Part shown: positions 33,655 to 43,150 of the stretch, in pieces
Numbering within the stretch: the first letter of the stretch is position 1
Layout of the letters: the number at the start of each line of letters is the position of its first letter
Assembly (NCBI GenBank): GCA_963680875.1
Contig: OY804588.1
Location: forward strand, 57,610,369 to 57,674,368
From: Bathymodiolus brooksi
Lineage: Eukaryota > Mollusca > Bivalvia > Mytilida > Modiolidae
Length of the DNA: 64,000 nucleotides
Reading direction: 5' to 3'
Made by a program: the position numbers and the translations under genes
The notes under the pieces: generated by a model
Told to the model about the DNA's origin: nothing
Seen by the model: the letters and a program-made list of their open reading frames with translations, nothing else
Database searches by the model: none

Positions 33655-33915
33655 TCCTAAATAATGTAATTTAATAAAAACAGGTCAACCTCACTTTGGC
33701 ATAGATGACCTGCCGATGAAGGTTAATCCAGAAACGCGTCGTGCGCACTAAATTTGAAATCTACAATTTTATTAACCGATTTTGGATATATTGTTTGGGT
33801 GCTCTTGCTCCTAACGATTTTCAAATTAGTTGACTTTGTAATATTTTTGGCCATGAGCGTACCTGGTGAAGGTTGCTCCTGAAACACTGCGTGCGCACTA
33901 TGTTAGATATCTAGT
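33655..33915 (+). repeat. Dispersed repeat Z, two units
   Basis: Two units of the module with GATGAAGGTT, CCAGAAACGCGTCGTGCGCA and GATTTTGGATATATTGTTTG. Relatives: 35755-36245, 45090-45200, 45785-45918, 46164-46320, 46850-47010, 52435-52940, 54785-55020, and a partial one near 57130-57190. Confidence 0.75.
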
Positions 33916-34006
33916 TTTGTAGATCGTTGCTTGTCCTTTTGGACATTGTGTTGTCTGTTCGTCTTCGATATCTTCAAACTCTTCTTCATCTACTGTGCAT
34001 TTTTAA

Positions 34007-34278
34007 GGTGGTACCATACACTTCAGGTAAAATTTGATCTGCTCGTTTAATTTTCTTATTTTTTTGGCAGTGTGTTTGAATATATCCACTGCAATAAATA
34101 TCAAAATTTTAACAAATTCCAACCAACAGACTCAGAGCTATAAATTCACTAGCCACATAACACTTTTCTCTCTGTGGTTTTGATCATCGAGATGCTTGAA
34201 AGCTGCATACAAACATCATATGATCAAAACGTTCAACTGATTTTAAAGAGTTATCTCCCTGTAGTGTTATGTACCACC
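34007..34278. mobile_element. TTAA-flanked MITE (left arm)
   Basis: Inverted ends GGTGGTACC / GTACCACC are flanked by TTAA on both sides (34003-34006, 34279-34282). TTAA duplication is the hallmark of piggyBac-type transposition, but the ends do not begin CCC, so the superfamily is open. 272 bp, non-coding. The same insertion is at 54399-54671 in the right arm. Confidence 0.75.
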
Positions 34279-34282
34279 TTAA

Positions 34283-35090
34283 TACATCATCAAACATATG
34301 ATCTTACTTACCAAATATGACGTGAATTTCCAACATCAACTCCTTACATACTTGTCGAATATTTAAAAATGCGTTTTGTGCATTCAAAATTAATATGCAG
34401 ATGATGTCGATTTCAGTTTATTTATATTACAAATGTTGATTTTTTTCCATTTAATAACGAAAGTACTGTGCTTTATTATCGAAATTATATCTTTAATTTT
34501 AAAAACCTGAACCATCATTAAATACACCTACTTTAGGCTGTGTCGCAATTATATTAATTTTCCTGGGAGGATTTGCAGTCATTATGACATTTTGGACAAT
34601 CAAGTCACAAGTGTTTTATGACCTCATTACGGTAATAATAAGCCTTTAATCATCTCCACTAAATATTTCGTGGTAGACTGCTATTATGTAATAAGATAGT
34701 TCTTGCATGTGAACAACCAGTTGAAACTAGTTTAGGTTAGTTGGCGAATTTAATAAAAACTAGAATCACTACAGGATATTTTGCGATGAGTTAGCTAGTT
34801 AAAGAAATAATACAGTTTAATTCTAGTATTTTATTTTCAATAACATAGTTTAATATTTCCGCATGTAGATATCGCCGAATATAAACGTTGAGACGGAAAG
34901 TAATTAGTCTTGAATGAGTGAATGCTAGCGACAAAAACCAGCACGTGTCATATCCAATCAAATACATGATCTTTTATCTTCTGGGTCATTTTGATGTTTT
35001 AAAAGTTTTTTTGTTTTCGCGATGAGCCTGACAAGTAAATCGTAATTAGTAGAAATAAACGCATTAGTTATTAGTCACTTTTTCGGTTCA
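34283..35090. other. Arm sequence, no gene supported
   Basis: AT-rich. The partner is about 53600-54394, where an 86-codon frame (53617-53877) is open; I recognise nothing in it. Confidence 0.5.
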
Positions 35091-35330
35091 TGGTGTTTAA
35101 CGCCACTTTCAACAATAGTTCAGTTATATTGTGGCGGTCAGTTTTATTGGAAGAGAAAACCACCGACCTGTCGAAAGTTACTGACAAACTCTATCTATCG
35201 CACTCGAGACGAGCACGCTAACAATTACACCACCGATCGTATGGTAGTTGAAATATATCACCTATGCAATCAGTATTTATCACTGCTAGAGTTGTCAGTT
35301 CTGTTCCTGTCCCTGAAGAGGTGTGTTCGA
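35091..35330 (-). mobile_element. SINE body plus tRNA-like head remnants (left arm)
   Basis: Minus-strand body (GTTTAACGCCACTTTCAACA to GAAAACCACCGACCTG) followed by head-like CGCACTCGAGACGAGCACGC, then on the plus strand a second head start CGTATGGTAGTTG. Partner 53400-53592. Confidence 0.65.
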
Positions 35331-35754
35331 GTCAACATTCTAAAATCTGAATTTTTTTTCGGCAGTTGTGCACACCGCATATAATTGAAATAGTTTTGTA
35401 ATTAGCGCTAAAATATTCAAAAGGATGTTAAAACAGACGACGTCGTTATCACAGCATATGAAAATCCATATCTATCTATTTCGCTATTGCCAAAAAAAAA
35501 GACAGACTTAAGCCACCCTTGAAACACCTCGACACATGCATTCCTCGTCCTTTATTATTCCTCCTTTAAGACTCATCAAGATAAGAATCGTTTCCCCATG
35601 TTCGATATCTGATTGAAACCGGTTGTCACAGCCATAGTTGTGAATGATTGTTTGAAACATTCAAGGCTGCTATCCCCTCTATTAAATACACTGACATAGT
35701 TTATTAGATATATCTTTAATCGAAATTTACAGTTTCTATGTCATGTAATTATTA
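35331..35754. other. Arm sequence, no gene supported
   Basis: Partner 52945-53330, where an 89-codon frame (52993-53262) is open but disrupted in this arm. Nothing recognised. Confidence 0.5.
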
Positions 35755-35799
35755 TTAAAGCCAGGCTCTAATTTTGGATATCTTGTTTAGGCCCTTTGG

Positions 35800-36130
35800 C
35801 AGTGCCGGATCTAGATAAAGAGAGGCCCTAGGCTAATCCACTTGTGAGACCCCTCCCAAATTCCCACCTTCACGACTGGAGGAAGATGGAAGTGTGCTTA
35901 ATCAATTTCAATGAAAGCGAAGATGATGACGGGTGTTTAAAATTCTACAATATTCTAAAAATGGAGTGCCACTCTGTAAGGAAAACTACTGAAGGGTTGT
36001 TTAGAAATTACAGTACATTATGACAGCATAAGTGTAAAAGTCCAATAACAGTGTTAAAAATATTATACACCCCCTAAATGTTGAAGCCCTAGGCTTCAGC
36101 ATATCGAGCATATAGGTAAATCCGGCACTG
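35800..36130. mobile_element. hAT-type MITE with 8-bp TSD (left arm)
   Basis: Ends CAGTGCCGGATCTA / TAAATCCGGCACTG and perfect 8-bp direct repeats CCCTTTGG at 35792-35799 and 36131-36138. An 8-bp duplication and CA...TG ends fit hAT. It split a Z repeat. The orthologous insertion with the same target is at 52532-52862. Confidence 0.9.
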
Positions 36131-36287
36131 CCCTTTGGTTTTCATGATCCTAAAGATTATTAAATTATCTGGCTTTGAACGTACCTGGTGACAGGTATTC
36201 CAGAAACACGTTGTATGCACTAAACTTGATATATACGTTTTTATTATGACACCTTTAAACAGTTTTAACATTTTTCAATTGTCATGT

Positions 36288-37446
36288 GCAACCTCTGACA
36301 TAATCTTCAACTTGTTGAAGGCAGTCAGTATTCGGTAGAAGTAGTACAACCTCTGACATAATCTTCAACTTGTTGAAGGCAGTCAGTATTCGGTAGAAGT
36401 AGTACAACCTCTGACATAATCTTCAGCTTGTTGAAGGTGGTCAGTATTCGGTAGATGTAGTACAACCTCTGACATAATCTTCAACTTGTTGAAGGCGGTC
36501 AGTATTCAGTAGAAGTAGCACAACCTCTGACATAATCTTCAACTTGCTGAAGGCGGTCAGTATTCGGTAGAAGCAGTACAACCTCTGACATAATCTTCAA
36601 CTTGTTGAAGGCGGTCAGCATTTGGTAGAAGTAGTACAACCTCTGACATAATCTTCAACTTGTTGAAGGTGGTCAGTATTCGGTAGAAGTAGTACAACCT
36701 CTGACATAACCTTCAATTTGTTGAAGGCGGTCAGTATTCGGTAGAAGTAGTGCAACCTCTGACATAATCTTCAACTTGTTGAAGGCAGTCAGTATTCGGT
36801 AGAAGTAGTACAACCTCTGACATAATCTTCAACTTGTTGAAGGCGGTCAGTATTCGGTAGGAGTAGTACAACCTCTGACATAATCTTCAACTTGTTGAAG
36901 GTGGTCAGTATTCGGTAGAAGTAGTACAACCTCTGACATAACCTTCAATTTGTTGAAGGCGGTCAGTATTCGGTAGAAGTAGTGCAACCTCTGACATAAT
37001 CTTCAACTTGTTGAAGGCAGTCAGTATTCGGTAGAAGTAGTACAACCTCTGACATAATCTTCAACTTGTTGAAGGCGGTCAGTATTCGGTAGGAGTAGTA
37101 CAACCTCTGACATAATCTTCAACTTGTTGAAGGCGGTCAGTATTTGGTTGAAGTAGTACAACCTCTGACATAATCTTCAACTTGTTGAAGGCGGTCAGTA
37201 TTCGGTAGAAGTAGTACAACCTCTGACATAATCTTCAACTTGTTGAAGGCGGTCAGTATTCGGTAGAAGTAGTACAACCTCTGACATAATCTTCAACTTG
37301 TTGAAGGCAGTCAGTATTCGGTAGAAGTAGTACAACCTCTGACATAATCTTCAACTTGTTGAAGGCGGTCAGTATTCGGTAGGAGTAGTACAACCTCTGA
37401 CATAATCTTCAACTTGTTGAAGGCGGTCAGTATTTGGTTGAAGTAG
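36288..37446 (+). repeat. 58-bp tandem array, about 20 copies (left arm)
   Basis: Unit with GTACAACCTCTGACATAATC, CTTCAACTTGTTGAAGG and CAGTATTCGGTAGAAG. Each unit holds a 7-bp stem CTTCAAC/GTTGAAG with a 2-base loop. Blocks of four to five variants recur (the GTGCAACC variant at 36750 and 36983). Partner 51391-52375 has about 17 copies. Confidence 0.95.
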
Positions 37447-37742
37447 AATAAGATAAGCATAAAATATTATTGAAATTAAAACAAATTATTGTGCTGTGTG
37501 TAAATAAACTTACTTTAAGAACGACTGAGATGGGATATGCATCAAATCAATCAGCTCCTTGCAGATCAATTGGAGATAGTGACTTGACATCTTTTTATAC
37601 AGGATTTATATGCAGATTTTTCTCTTTGCAATCAGATTTGTATCTTTGAATCACGCTTAATGTTAAATTTACTGAGTTTTTTCGAAGGAAACTCCATCTT
37701 AAGATAAATAAAATCCACCGCGCCTTGCAATTATCTTAATGT
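37447..37742. other. Arm sequence, no gene supported
   Basis: AT-rich, matches 51094-51390. Confidence 0.5.
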
Positions 37743-37893
37743 CTAATATTCGTTAATGTCATTTAATTCATCACATTTAGAAAAACATATTTGATAATCT
37801 GATTGAAAGTCGTGAAGAAGGTATTTGTGATCTTTTTGGTAATAATAGGGCAGTTTTATAATATCATCCATTCGAATGTTATTGCACGAGGGC
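37743..37893 (-). other. Small open frame conserved in both arms
   Basis: On the minus strand the frame reads MDDIIKLPYYYQKD, KYLLHDFQSDYQI and KCDELNDINEY before a TAG. The right arm (50896-51093) has the same frame and the same stop with one substitution in the part compared. It is not a family I know. In this arm, upstream sequence is duplicated (37802-37900 and 37902-38000), a duplication absent from the right arm. Confidence 0.35.
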
Positions 37894-38210
37894 GACAGTA
37901 TATTGAAAGTCGTGAAGAATGTATTTGTGATCTTTTTGGTAATAATAGGGCAGTTTTATAATATCATCCATTCGAATGTTATTGCACGAGGGCGACAGTC
38001 GTGGATTTATAATATCAAAATATATTTCAAAAGAGAACATTCAACTCTAACTTAGTACCTTTAATTGATAATGTCATCTTTTTTCATTGGGTTTCATAGC
38101 TTTTCAAGTTTGTAATGATATGTTTTCATAAAAGATGGCAAGACCTTCAATGTTTGTTCATTATTGTTTGCTGACTAAACAAATGCTCGTTACGAGGAGT
38201 CGGTGATGGC

Positions 38211-38600
38211 GTGATTATTTGCGGCAATCAAGTCATCCGCCCATGGGCGACTTTTTACCTACATGTTATTGCCTACCGCCGACGACGCGTTTTTTGGAAT
38301 AACCTTCATTTGGACTCAAAGGTAACAAAATGGAAAGCAAAAGCATTTAAAACTCTTTGGGCTAATCTATGCTTCTTCAGTGACCGTCGCCTGATTGTCT
38401 TTCAAAAATCGCACGCTTTCCGCTTTCTATTGTTTTTATTAAATAAGAGAAATGCTGTAACAATCTATTGTATATATTAATTTTAGCCCAGCGACAGTCG
38501 AGTGAACATCGCGCGATGGTCGCACGACCGTCAAGCGACGGTCGCTGAGGAAGTATAAATTATCCCTTTTAGCTAAACGGACGGTACATGAAGGGGGAAT
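38211..38600. repeat. GC-richer block with inverted CGACGGTCG motifs (left arm)
   Basis: Contains CGACGACGCGTTTTTTGGAATAACC (a Z-like module in inverted form) and at 38485-38560 a self-complementary run built on CATCGCGCGATGG and CGACCGTC. Partner 50370-50800. Non-coding as far as I can tell. Confidence 0.5.
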
Positions 38601-38932
38601 TGAATACATTCAATGAATGGGTTGATAATGTAGTCCACAAAGATTTGCGGACGGACAGCCTGTTACTAAAACGGCTAATTTACCTGCTAATTACACAGAA
38701 ACAAAAGAACATTATTTTGTTACATTTATAGAGTTAGATTTGATTTCACATCAATTCATTGTGTTGATGCCAGTTTCTATATAAATGATAACACTTTGCA
38801 AGATACAATATTTACATAATGTGCATGTATAAACAAATTGAAATGTTTTGCATGAAGTTCAACGAAAAATATTTCAATTAAAGTCACTCTGACAAAGAAC
38901 TATAGAACGTCAATAATCAATTCTTAAGGAAT

Positions 38933-39286
38933 TTATCGAGTACTTTGCCGATTTGTTTCTCGATTTGCTTGTGTCGTTTTGCTGACTAGATAAACCTCAT
39001 ATGATTCTCGCGCGAGTTCGCATGTCGTTTTTCTGTTTCCTTGATTTGCCGTTGACAATTCATCCTCAGAACTAGAGATATTTGTATCCGTTTCAACATC
39101 AACCACAGGAATGACATTTGTCCAGTTACCATTGCCTGGTTTTGGCCTTTCATTTGCGCTCGATATAGGCGTTATATTTGGTGTAAACCTATGCTGCTCT
39201 ATTCCAGGTGCATTTTGCAAGCTGGGATTCGATAGATCGTCATCTTGAATAATTGTCTCAGAGCGACTTGTTGATAGATCATCCAA
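38933..39286 (-). CDS. Unknown protein, 117 codons, arm-shared
   Basis: Continuous minus-strand frame: acidic start (SETIIQDDDLSNPS), a middle with QHRFTPNITPISSANE, an acidic cluster ETDTNISSSEDEL, and a polar end RESYEVYLVSKTTQANRETN. The right-arm copy (49626-49981) has the same ends but a frameshift near 49765 and a stop at 49857. The preceding codon in both arms is a TAG that separates it from the upstream frame (39287-39493 / 49419-49625), so the two frames are in phase across one stop. Not recognised. Low hydrophobicity and acidic clusters suggest a soluble or disordered protein, if it is expressed at all. Confidence 0.4.
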   Translation of the reverse strand: MDDLSTSRSETIIQDDDLSNPSLQNAPGIEQHRFTPNITPISSANERPKPGNGNWTNVIPVVDVETDTNISSSEDELSTANQGNRKTTCELARESYEVYLVSKTTQANRETNRQSTR

Positions 39287-39493
39287 CTATTCTGGCGAGC
39301 GAATAAATTGAAAAACATTTGTTAATGGAACTTCATCAAATCTAATTGATCCTTTGTCAAATGCTCTCAACTTTTGATCATTAAACGATGCTGTAATGAA
39401 GTTGTGCCTCAGTATCCTCTCAGCCCAATCCAGAATGAGTAGTGGCTGTAATGTTTTGGGTTGACCTTCCCTCCTTGTTGGGTTGTGCCTCAA
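39287..39493 (-). CDS. Unknown protein segment upstream of the 117-codon frame
   Basis: Minus-strand frame of 68 codons ending SIRFDEVPLTNVFQFIRSPE and TAG. The right-arm copy (49419-49625) is 85-90% identical over these residues and uses the same stop. Its first 20 codons lie in the 81-bp array, in a frame shifted relative to the 27-residue repeat frame. The shared TAG predates the duplication of the arms. Confidence 0.4.
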   Translation of the reverse strand: MRHNPTRREGQPKTLQPLLILDWAERILRHNFITASFNDQKLRAFDKGSIRFDEVPLTNVFQFIRSPE

Positions 39494-40110
39494 TAGCCTC
39501 TAAGACCAATCCAGAATGAGTAGTGGCTGTAATGTTTTGGGTTCACCTTCCCTCCTTGTTGGGTTGTGCCTCAATAGCCTCTAAGACTAATCCAGAATGA
39601 GTAGTGACGTTAATGTTTTGGGTTGACCTTCCTTCCTTGTTGGGTTGTGCCTCAATAGCCTCTAAGACCAATCCGGAATGAGTAGTGACTGTAATGTTTT
39701 GTGTTGACCTTCCCTCCTTGTTGGGTTGTGCCTCAATAGCCTCTAAGACCAATCCAGAATGAGTAGTGGCTGTAATGTTTTGTGTTGACCTTCCCTCCTT
39801 GTTGGGTTGTGCCTCAATAGCCTCTAAGACCAATCCAGAATGAGTAGTGGCTGTAATGTTTTGTGTTGACCTTCCCTCCTTGTTGGGTTGTGCCTCAATA
39901 GCCTCTAAGACCAATCCAGAATGAGTAGTGGCTGTAATGTTTTGGGTTCACCTTCCCTCCTTGTTGGGTTCTGCCTCAATAGCCTCTAAGACTAATCCAG
40001 AATGAGTAGTGGCTGTAATGTTTTGGGTTGACCTTCCCTCCTCGTTGGGTTGTGCCTCAATAGCTTCTAAGACCAATCCAGAATGAGTAGTGACTGTAAT
40101 GTTTTGGGTT
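39420..40110 (-). repeat. 81-bp tandem array (left arm), in-frame 27-residue repeat
   Basis: Unit of 81 bp (AATCCAGAATGAGTAGTGGC, TGTAATGTTTTGGGTTGACC, CTCCTTGTTGGGTTGTGCC, CAATAGCCTCTAAG). Because 81 is a multiple of 3 the minus-strand frame persists (39543-39914) and codes repeats of LEAIEAQPNKEGRSTQN plus ITATTHSGLV. The array resumes at 42956-43150 after the LINE. Partner 48960-49500. Confidence 0.9.
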
Positions 40111-40446
40111 AGTTTAAGCATATTTTATTAATTAATTCAATATAACATTACAATATTCAGCTATATACATTACATAATAAGAAGAAATTAATAGGATTGG
40201 GAAACAAGTTACAAGAACTTATATTAATCCCTATCCGTAGGAATAGATTTCATATATTATATATTGTGAATCTCTAAGGGGAGAAGCAAATAGAACTAAC
40301 TAACAAATTTGATATAAATTACAGAAGGTATAAGAAGATAAAACAAAGAAAGTGATCTGGTGTTTGATGTAAAAAATGTTTGATTCAAAGTAATTAAAAA
40401 AGAAGAAAAAAGAAGAATGAAATAAGGGAACTAGGTAATGCTGATT

Positions 40447-41640
40447 TTAGATGAAACGTTTACTGTTTACTATAAACTTTTGTACATTTAAAAATAAACT
40501 GTTATTTTGATCGTCTGTGAGGTCAGGTGATCCAAAAAGTAAACGGTCAACTGTCAAGTTCATAGGAATATCAATTGATTCGATATACCGATTCCTCGAA
40601 TCGTTGAATTTACGACAATAAAAAAGATAATGCGAATTAATTTCAGGGACCCCTTGATGACAACTACAGTTGGGCGAATCTACTACATTTTTTAGGAATA
40701 GATGATGGTTTAGAGAGCTACATGCAGTTCGTAATCTCATGTGAAGGATTTGTTCAATTCGAGTTCCTGAGTAATAATAAATAGGTTTCTTTATACATTT
40801 TGATTTATAATAGGATTTGAGAGATGAAGGAGACTTGCTATCTCTTATTGATGTGGGTTCGCTGTTCCATAATCTTACAGTAGAGGGTAGAAAATAATTA
40901 TTATACAAGGTTGTTCTAGTACGTACTGGGGGGATACTTACGGCCTGTCTAGTGTTGTAGTCATGAATATTTTCAAAGTTACAGGGAACAATTGCACTAA
41001 GGTAAGGAGGAACAAGACCGTTTACCATTTTATAAAAATATATTTTTTGGTGATTTTCCCGTCTTGCCTGTAACGTCTCCCAACCCGTCTCTTTATATAA
41101 ACTATTAATAGATACTAACCGAGTTCCCCCAGTGACGATTCTAGCAGCCTCTATTTGAACATTTTCTAATTTATTTATCAAGAACAATGTTTTATTATCC
41201 CATACGACGTCTGCATATTCCAAAATCGGCCGAATGAAAGTAAGATAAATCTTTTCTAAGGTTTTCCTATCTAGAATAAATTTGAATTTTCTTAGTATGT
41301 TAACTCTAATAAAAGCTTTCTTTGTTATTAGATCAATATGTTTTTGCCAGCTACCGTCGTTTGAAATGTCTAAACCGAGATGTTTATGTTCTGTAACTTG
41401 ATTAATTATTGTATTATTCTTTATAAGGGGCGGATGAAGGGGTTTGTTAATCTTTCTAGTGATCGTCATAGTTTCTGTTTTTTGAGGGTTAAAGTTTACT
41501 AGCCACTTAGTGGACCATGCATGAATTGTTGCCATGTCGTTATTTAACGTTATTGCCGATTCACGAGGGTTATCAACAATAACATACAAGCTAGTATCAT
41601 CAGCAAATAGTTTATAGATGAGTGAATTTCTGTGACAATG
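40447..41640 (-). CDS. LINE 2 reverse transcriptase, C-terminal part
   Basis: Minus-strand frame opening with KLFADDTSLYVIV (RT motif C, FADD), then TKWLVNFNPQKTETM (palm/thumb), KHLGLDIS, a connection region, and at the end CSCHQGVPEINSHYLFYC, a C-rich C-terminal motif of CR1/Jockey-type LINEs. About 395 codons to the stop at 40447. It is one frame away from the upstream RT part; a single-base loss in CATCTATAAAC (around 41625) explains this. Otherwise intact, as expected for a young copy. Confidence 0.88.
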   Translation of the reverse strand, partial: HCHRNSLIYKLFADDTSLYVIVDNPRESAITLNNDMATIHAWSTKWLVNFNPQKTETMTITRKINKPLHPPLIKNNTIINQVTEHKHLGLDISNDGSWQKHIDLITKKAFIRVNILRKFKFILDRKTLEKIYLTFIRPILEYADVVWDNKTLFLINKLENVQIEAARIVTGGTRLVSINSLYKETGWETLQARRENHQKIYFYKMVNGLVPPYLSAIVPCNFENIHDYNTRQAVSIPPVRTRTTLYNNYFLPSTVRLWNSEPTSIRDSKSPSSLKSYYKSKCIKKPIYYYSGTRIEQILHMRLRTACSSLNHHLFLKNVVDSPNCSCHQGVPEINSHYLFYCRKFNDSRNRYIESIDIPMNLTVDRLLFGSPDLTDDQNNSLFLNVQKFIVNSKRFI

Positions 41641-42955
41641 TCATTTATAAATATTATAAAAAATAGAGGCCCTAGAATAGATCCCCGGGGAACCCCGGCT
41701 TTGATAGTGCGCCATTTAGAATGTGCGCTTTCTATAACCACTCGTTGTTTTCTGTCTGTAAGATAATTTTTTATCCATAACAATAAAGACCCTTGTATCC
41801 CAATATTTTCTAATTTATTAAGTAAACCCTTATGCCAAACCCTGTCAAAAGCTTTACTTATGTCACAAAAAACTACGCGTATTTCTTTTCCTTCGTCTAA
41901 AGCTTTTCCGAATTCGTTAGTGAGACTTAGAAGTTGGTTAATTGCAGAGTCACCAGGAGTGAACCCCAATTGGTGTGGGGTAATAATACTATTTTTGAGT
42001 AAAAAATTATAGACATGTTTATAAATACATCTTTCCATTACCTTGCCCAAGACACTAATTAGAGAAATAGGTCTGTAATTATTTACCTTACTCGGATTAT
42101 CTTTCTTAAAGACTGGAGTGACATTTGCCAGCTTCCACTGTGTCGGGAATCTACAAGTTGACAGAGACAAGTTAAATAACAGACACAATGGAAGCTTCAA
42201 AATGGAAGCCCCTTCTCTTACTAGTCGTGGGTTTATTAAATCTGGCCCAGTTGCTTTTGTAGTGTCGAGCAATTGTAGAACATCTTCTACGTCAGTTTCT
42301 GTAATGTGTAGTTGTGTCAGTTTGTCATAAAGTGGATCAATAGGTTCCGGAACTGTCGAATTAGAGTCGTCCAGGTTTGATTGTTCACTGAAAAAGTCGT
42401 TAATTAACTCACATTTTGCAAAATTGTCACATATTAAGTCATCGTCTGTTTGTAAGGGGGGTATTGAACGATTTTTACTTGAACCAAGTAGTCTTTTAAC
42501 AAGATTCCACCAATTTTTACTACCAGATGATTCTGCTATAATTTGTTCGGATATTGTAGAAAAATAATCATTCTTTGCCATTCTTATCAAATTATTGCAT
42601 TTGTTCCTGGTTATACGATATTTTTCCCAATGGTTTATAGAATTTGTATGTTTTGCTTTTTTATGGATTCGATTTTTCCTACGTATGAATTTCTTGATAC
42701 TTGTAGTAATCCATGGTCGGCTATCTTTATGTACCGTTATAAATCTGTTAGGAATAGTATTATCTGCTATATTTAAAATCGTGTTTGTTATAATGTCTAC
42801 AATTGTGTCTACGTCGTTATGTCCAAACAAAGTCTCCCAGTCAGCATCTGTAAGTTGTTGTCTATACGAGTCAAAATCACCCTTGTCGTAAAGAAATATT
42901 TTCCTTTTATAAGATGTCGATGGTTTACTAGAATGGTGTAGTGAACCAATCACAG
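41600..42955 (-). CDS. LINE 2 endonuclease tail and RT N-terminal part
   Basis: Minus-strand frame of about 450 codons: last endonuclease residues (VIGSLHH), a linker with RPWITTSIKKFIRRKNRIHK and NWWNLVKRLLG, then RT motifs: TGPDLINPRL, FPTQWKLANVTPVFKK, NNYRPISLISVLGKVMER, CDISKAFDRVWHKGLL (motif A, catalytic Asp), AGVPRGSILGPLFFIIFIND (motif B). The frame runs past the frameshift to a stop at 41550 with meaningless residues. The endonuclease catalytic core is not present because of 5' truncation, so the copy cannot act alone. Confidence 0.9.
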
Positions 42956-43150
42956 GTTTTGGGTTGACCTACCCTCCTTGTTGGGTTGTGCCTCAATAGC
43001 CTCTAAGACCAATCCAGAATGAGTAGTGGCTGTAATGTTTTGGGGTGACCTTCCCTCCTTGTTGGGTTGTGCCTCAATAGCCTCTAAGACTAATCCAGAA
43101 TGAGTAGTGATTTTAATGTTGTGGGTTGATCTAACCCTCCTTGTTGATGC
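42956..43150 (-). repeat. 81-bp array, continuation after LINE 2
   Basis: Two to three further units, ending in a degenerate unit (GGGTTGATCTAACCCTCC). Together with 39420-40110 this is the pre-insertion array. Confidence 0.9.

Larger units (their letters stand above)
40101..42965 (-). mobile_element. LINE 2, 5'-truncated insertion with 10-bp TSD
   Basis: Element 40111-42955 (2845 bp) lies within the 81-bp array and is flanked by GTTTTGGGTT at 40101-40110 and 42956-42965. The same decamer is part of the array unit, so the duplication could be partly array sequence. The 5' end is truncated at the last residues of the endonuclease (VIGSLHHSS). There is no counterpart in the right arm. The 3' end TAAGCATATTTTATT resembles fragments at 17390 and 62270. 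Confidence 0.92.

Noticed and set aside
36089..36271. 60-codon frame with a FWN-type motif (similar frames at 38211 and 50561)
   Set aside because: The shared residues translate the Z module core in one strand; frames are not otherwise conserved.
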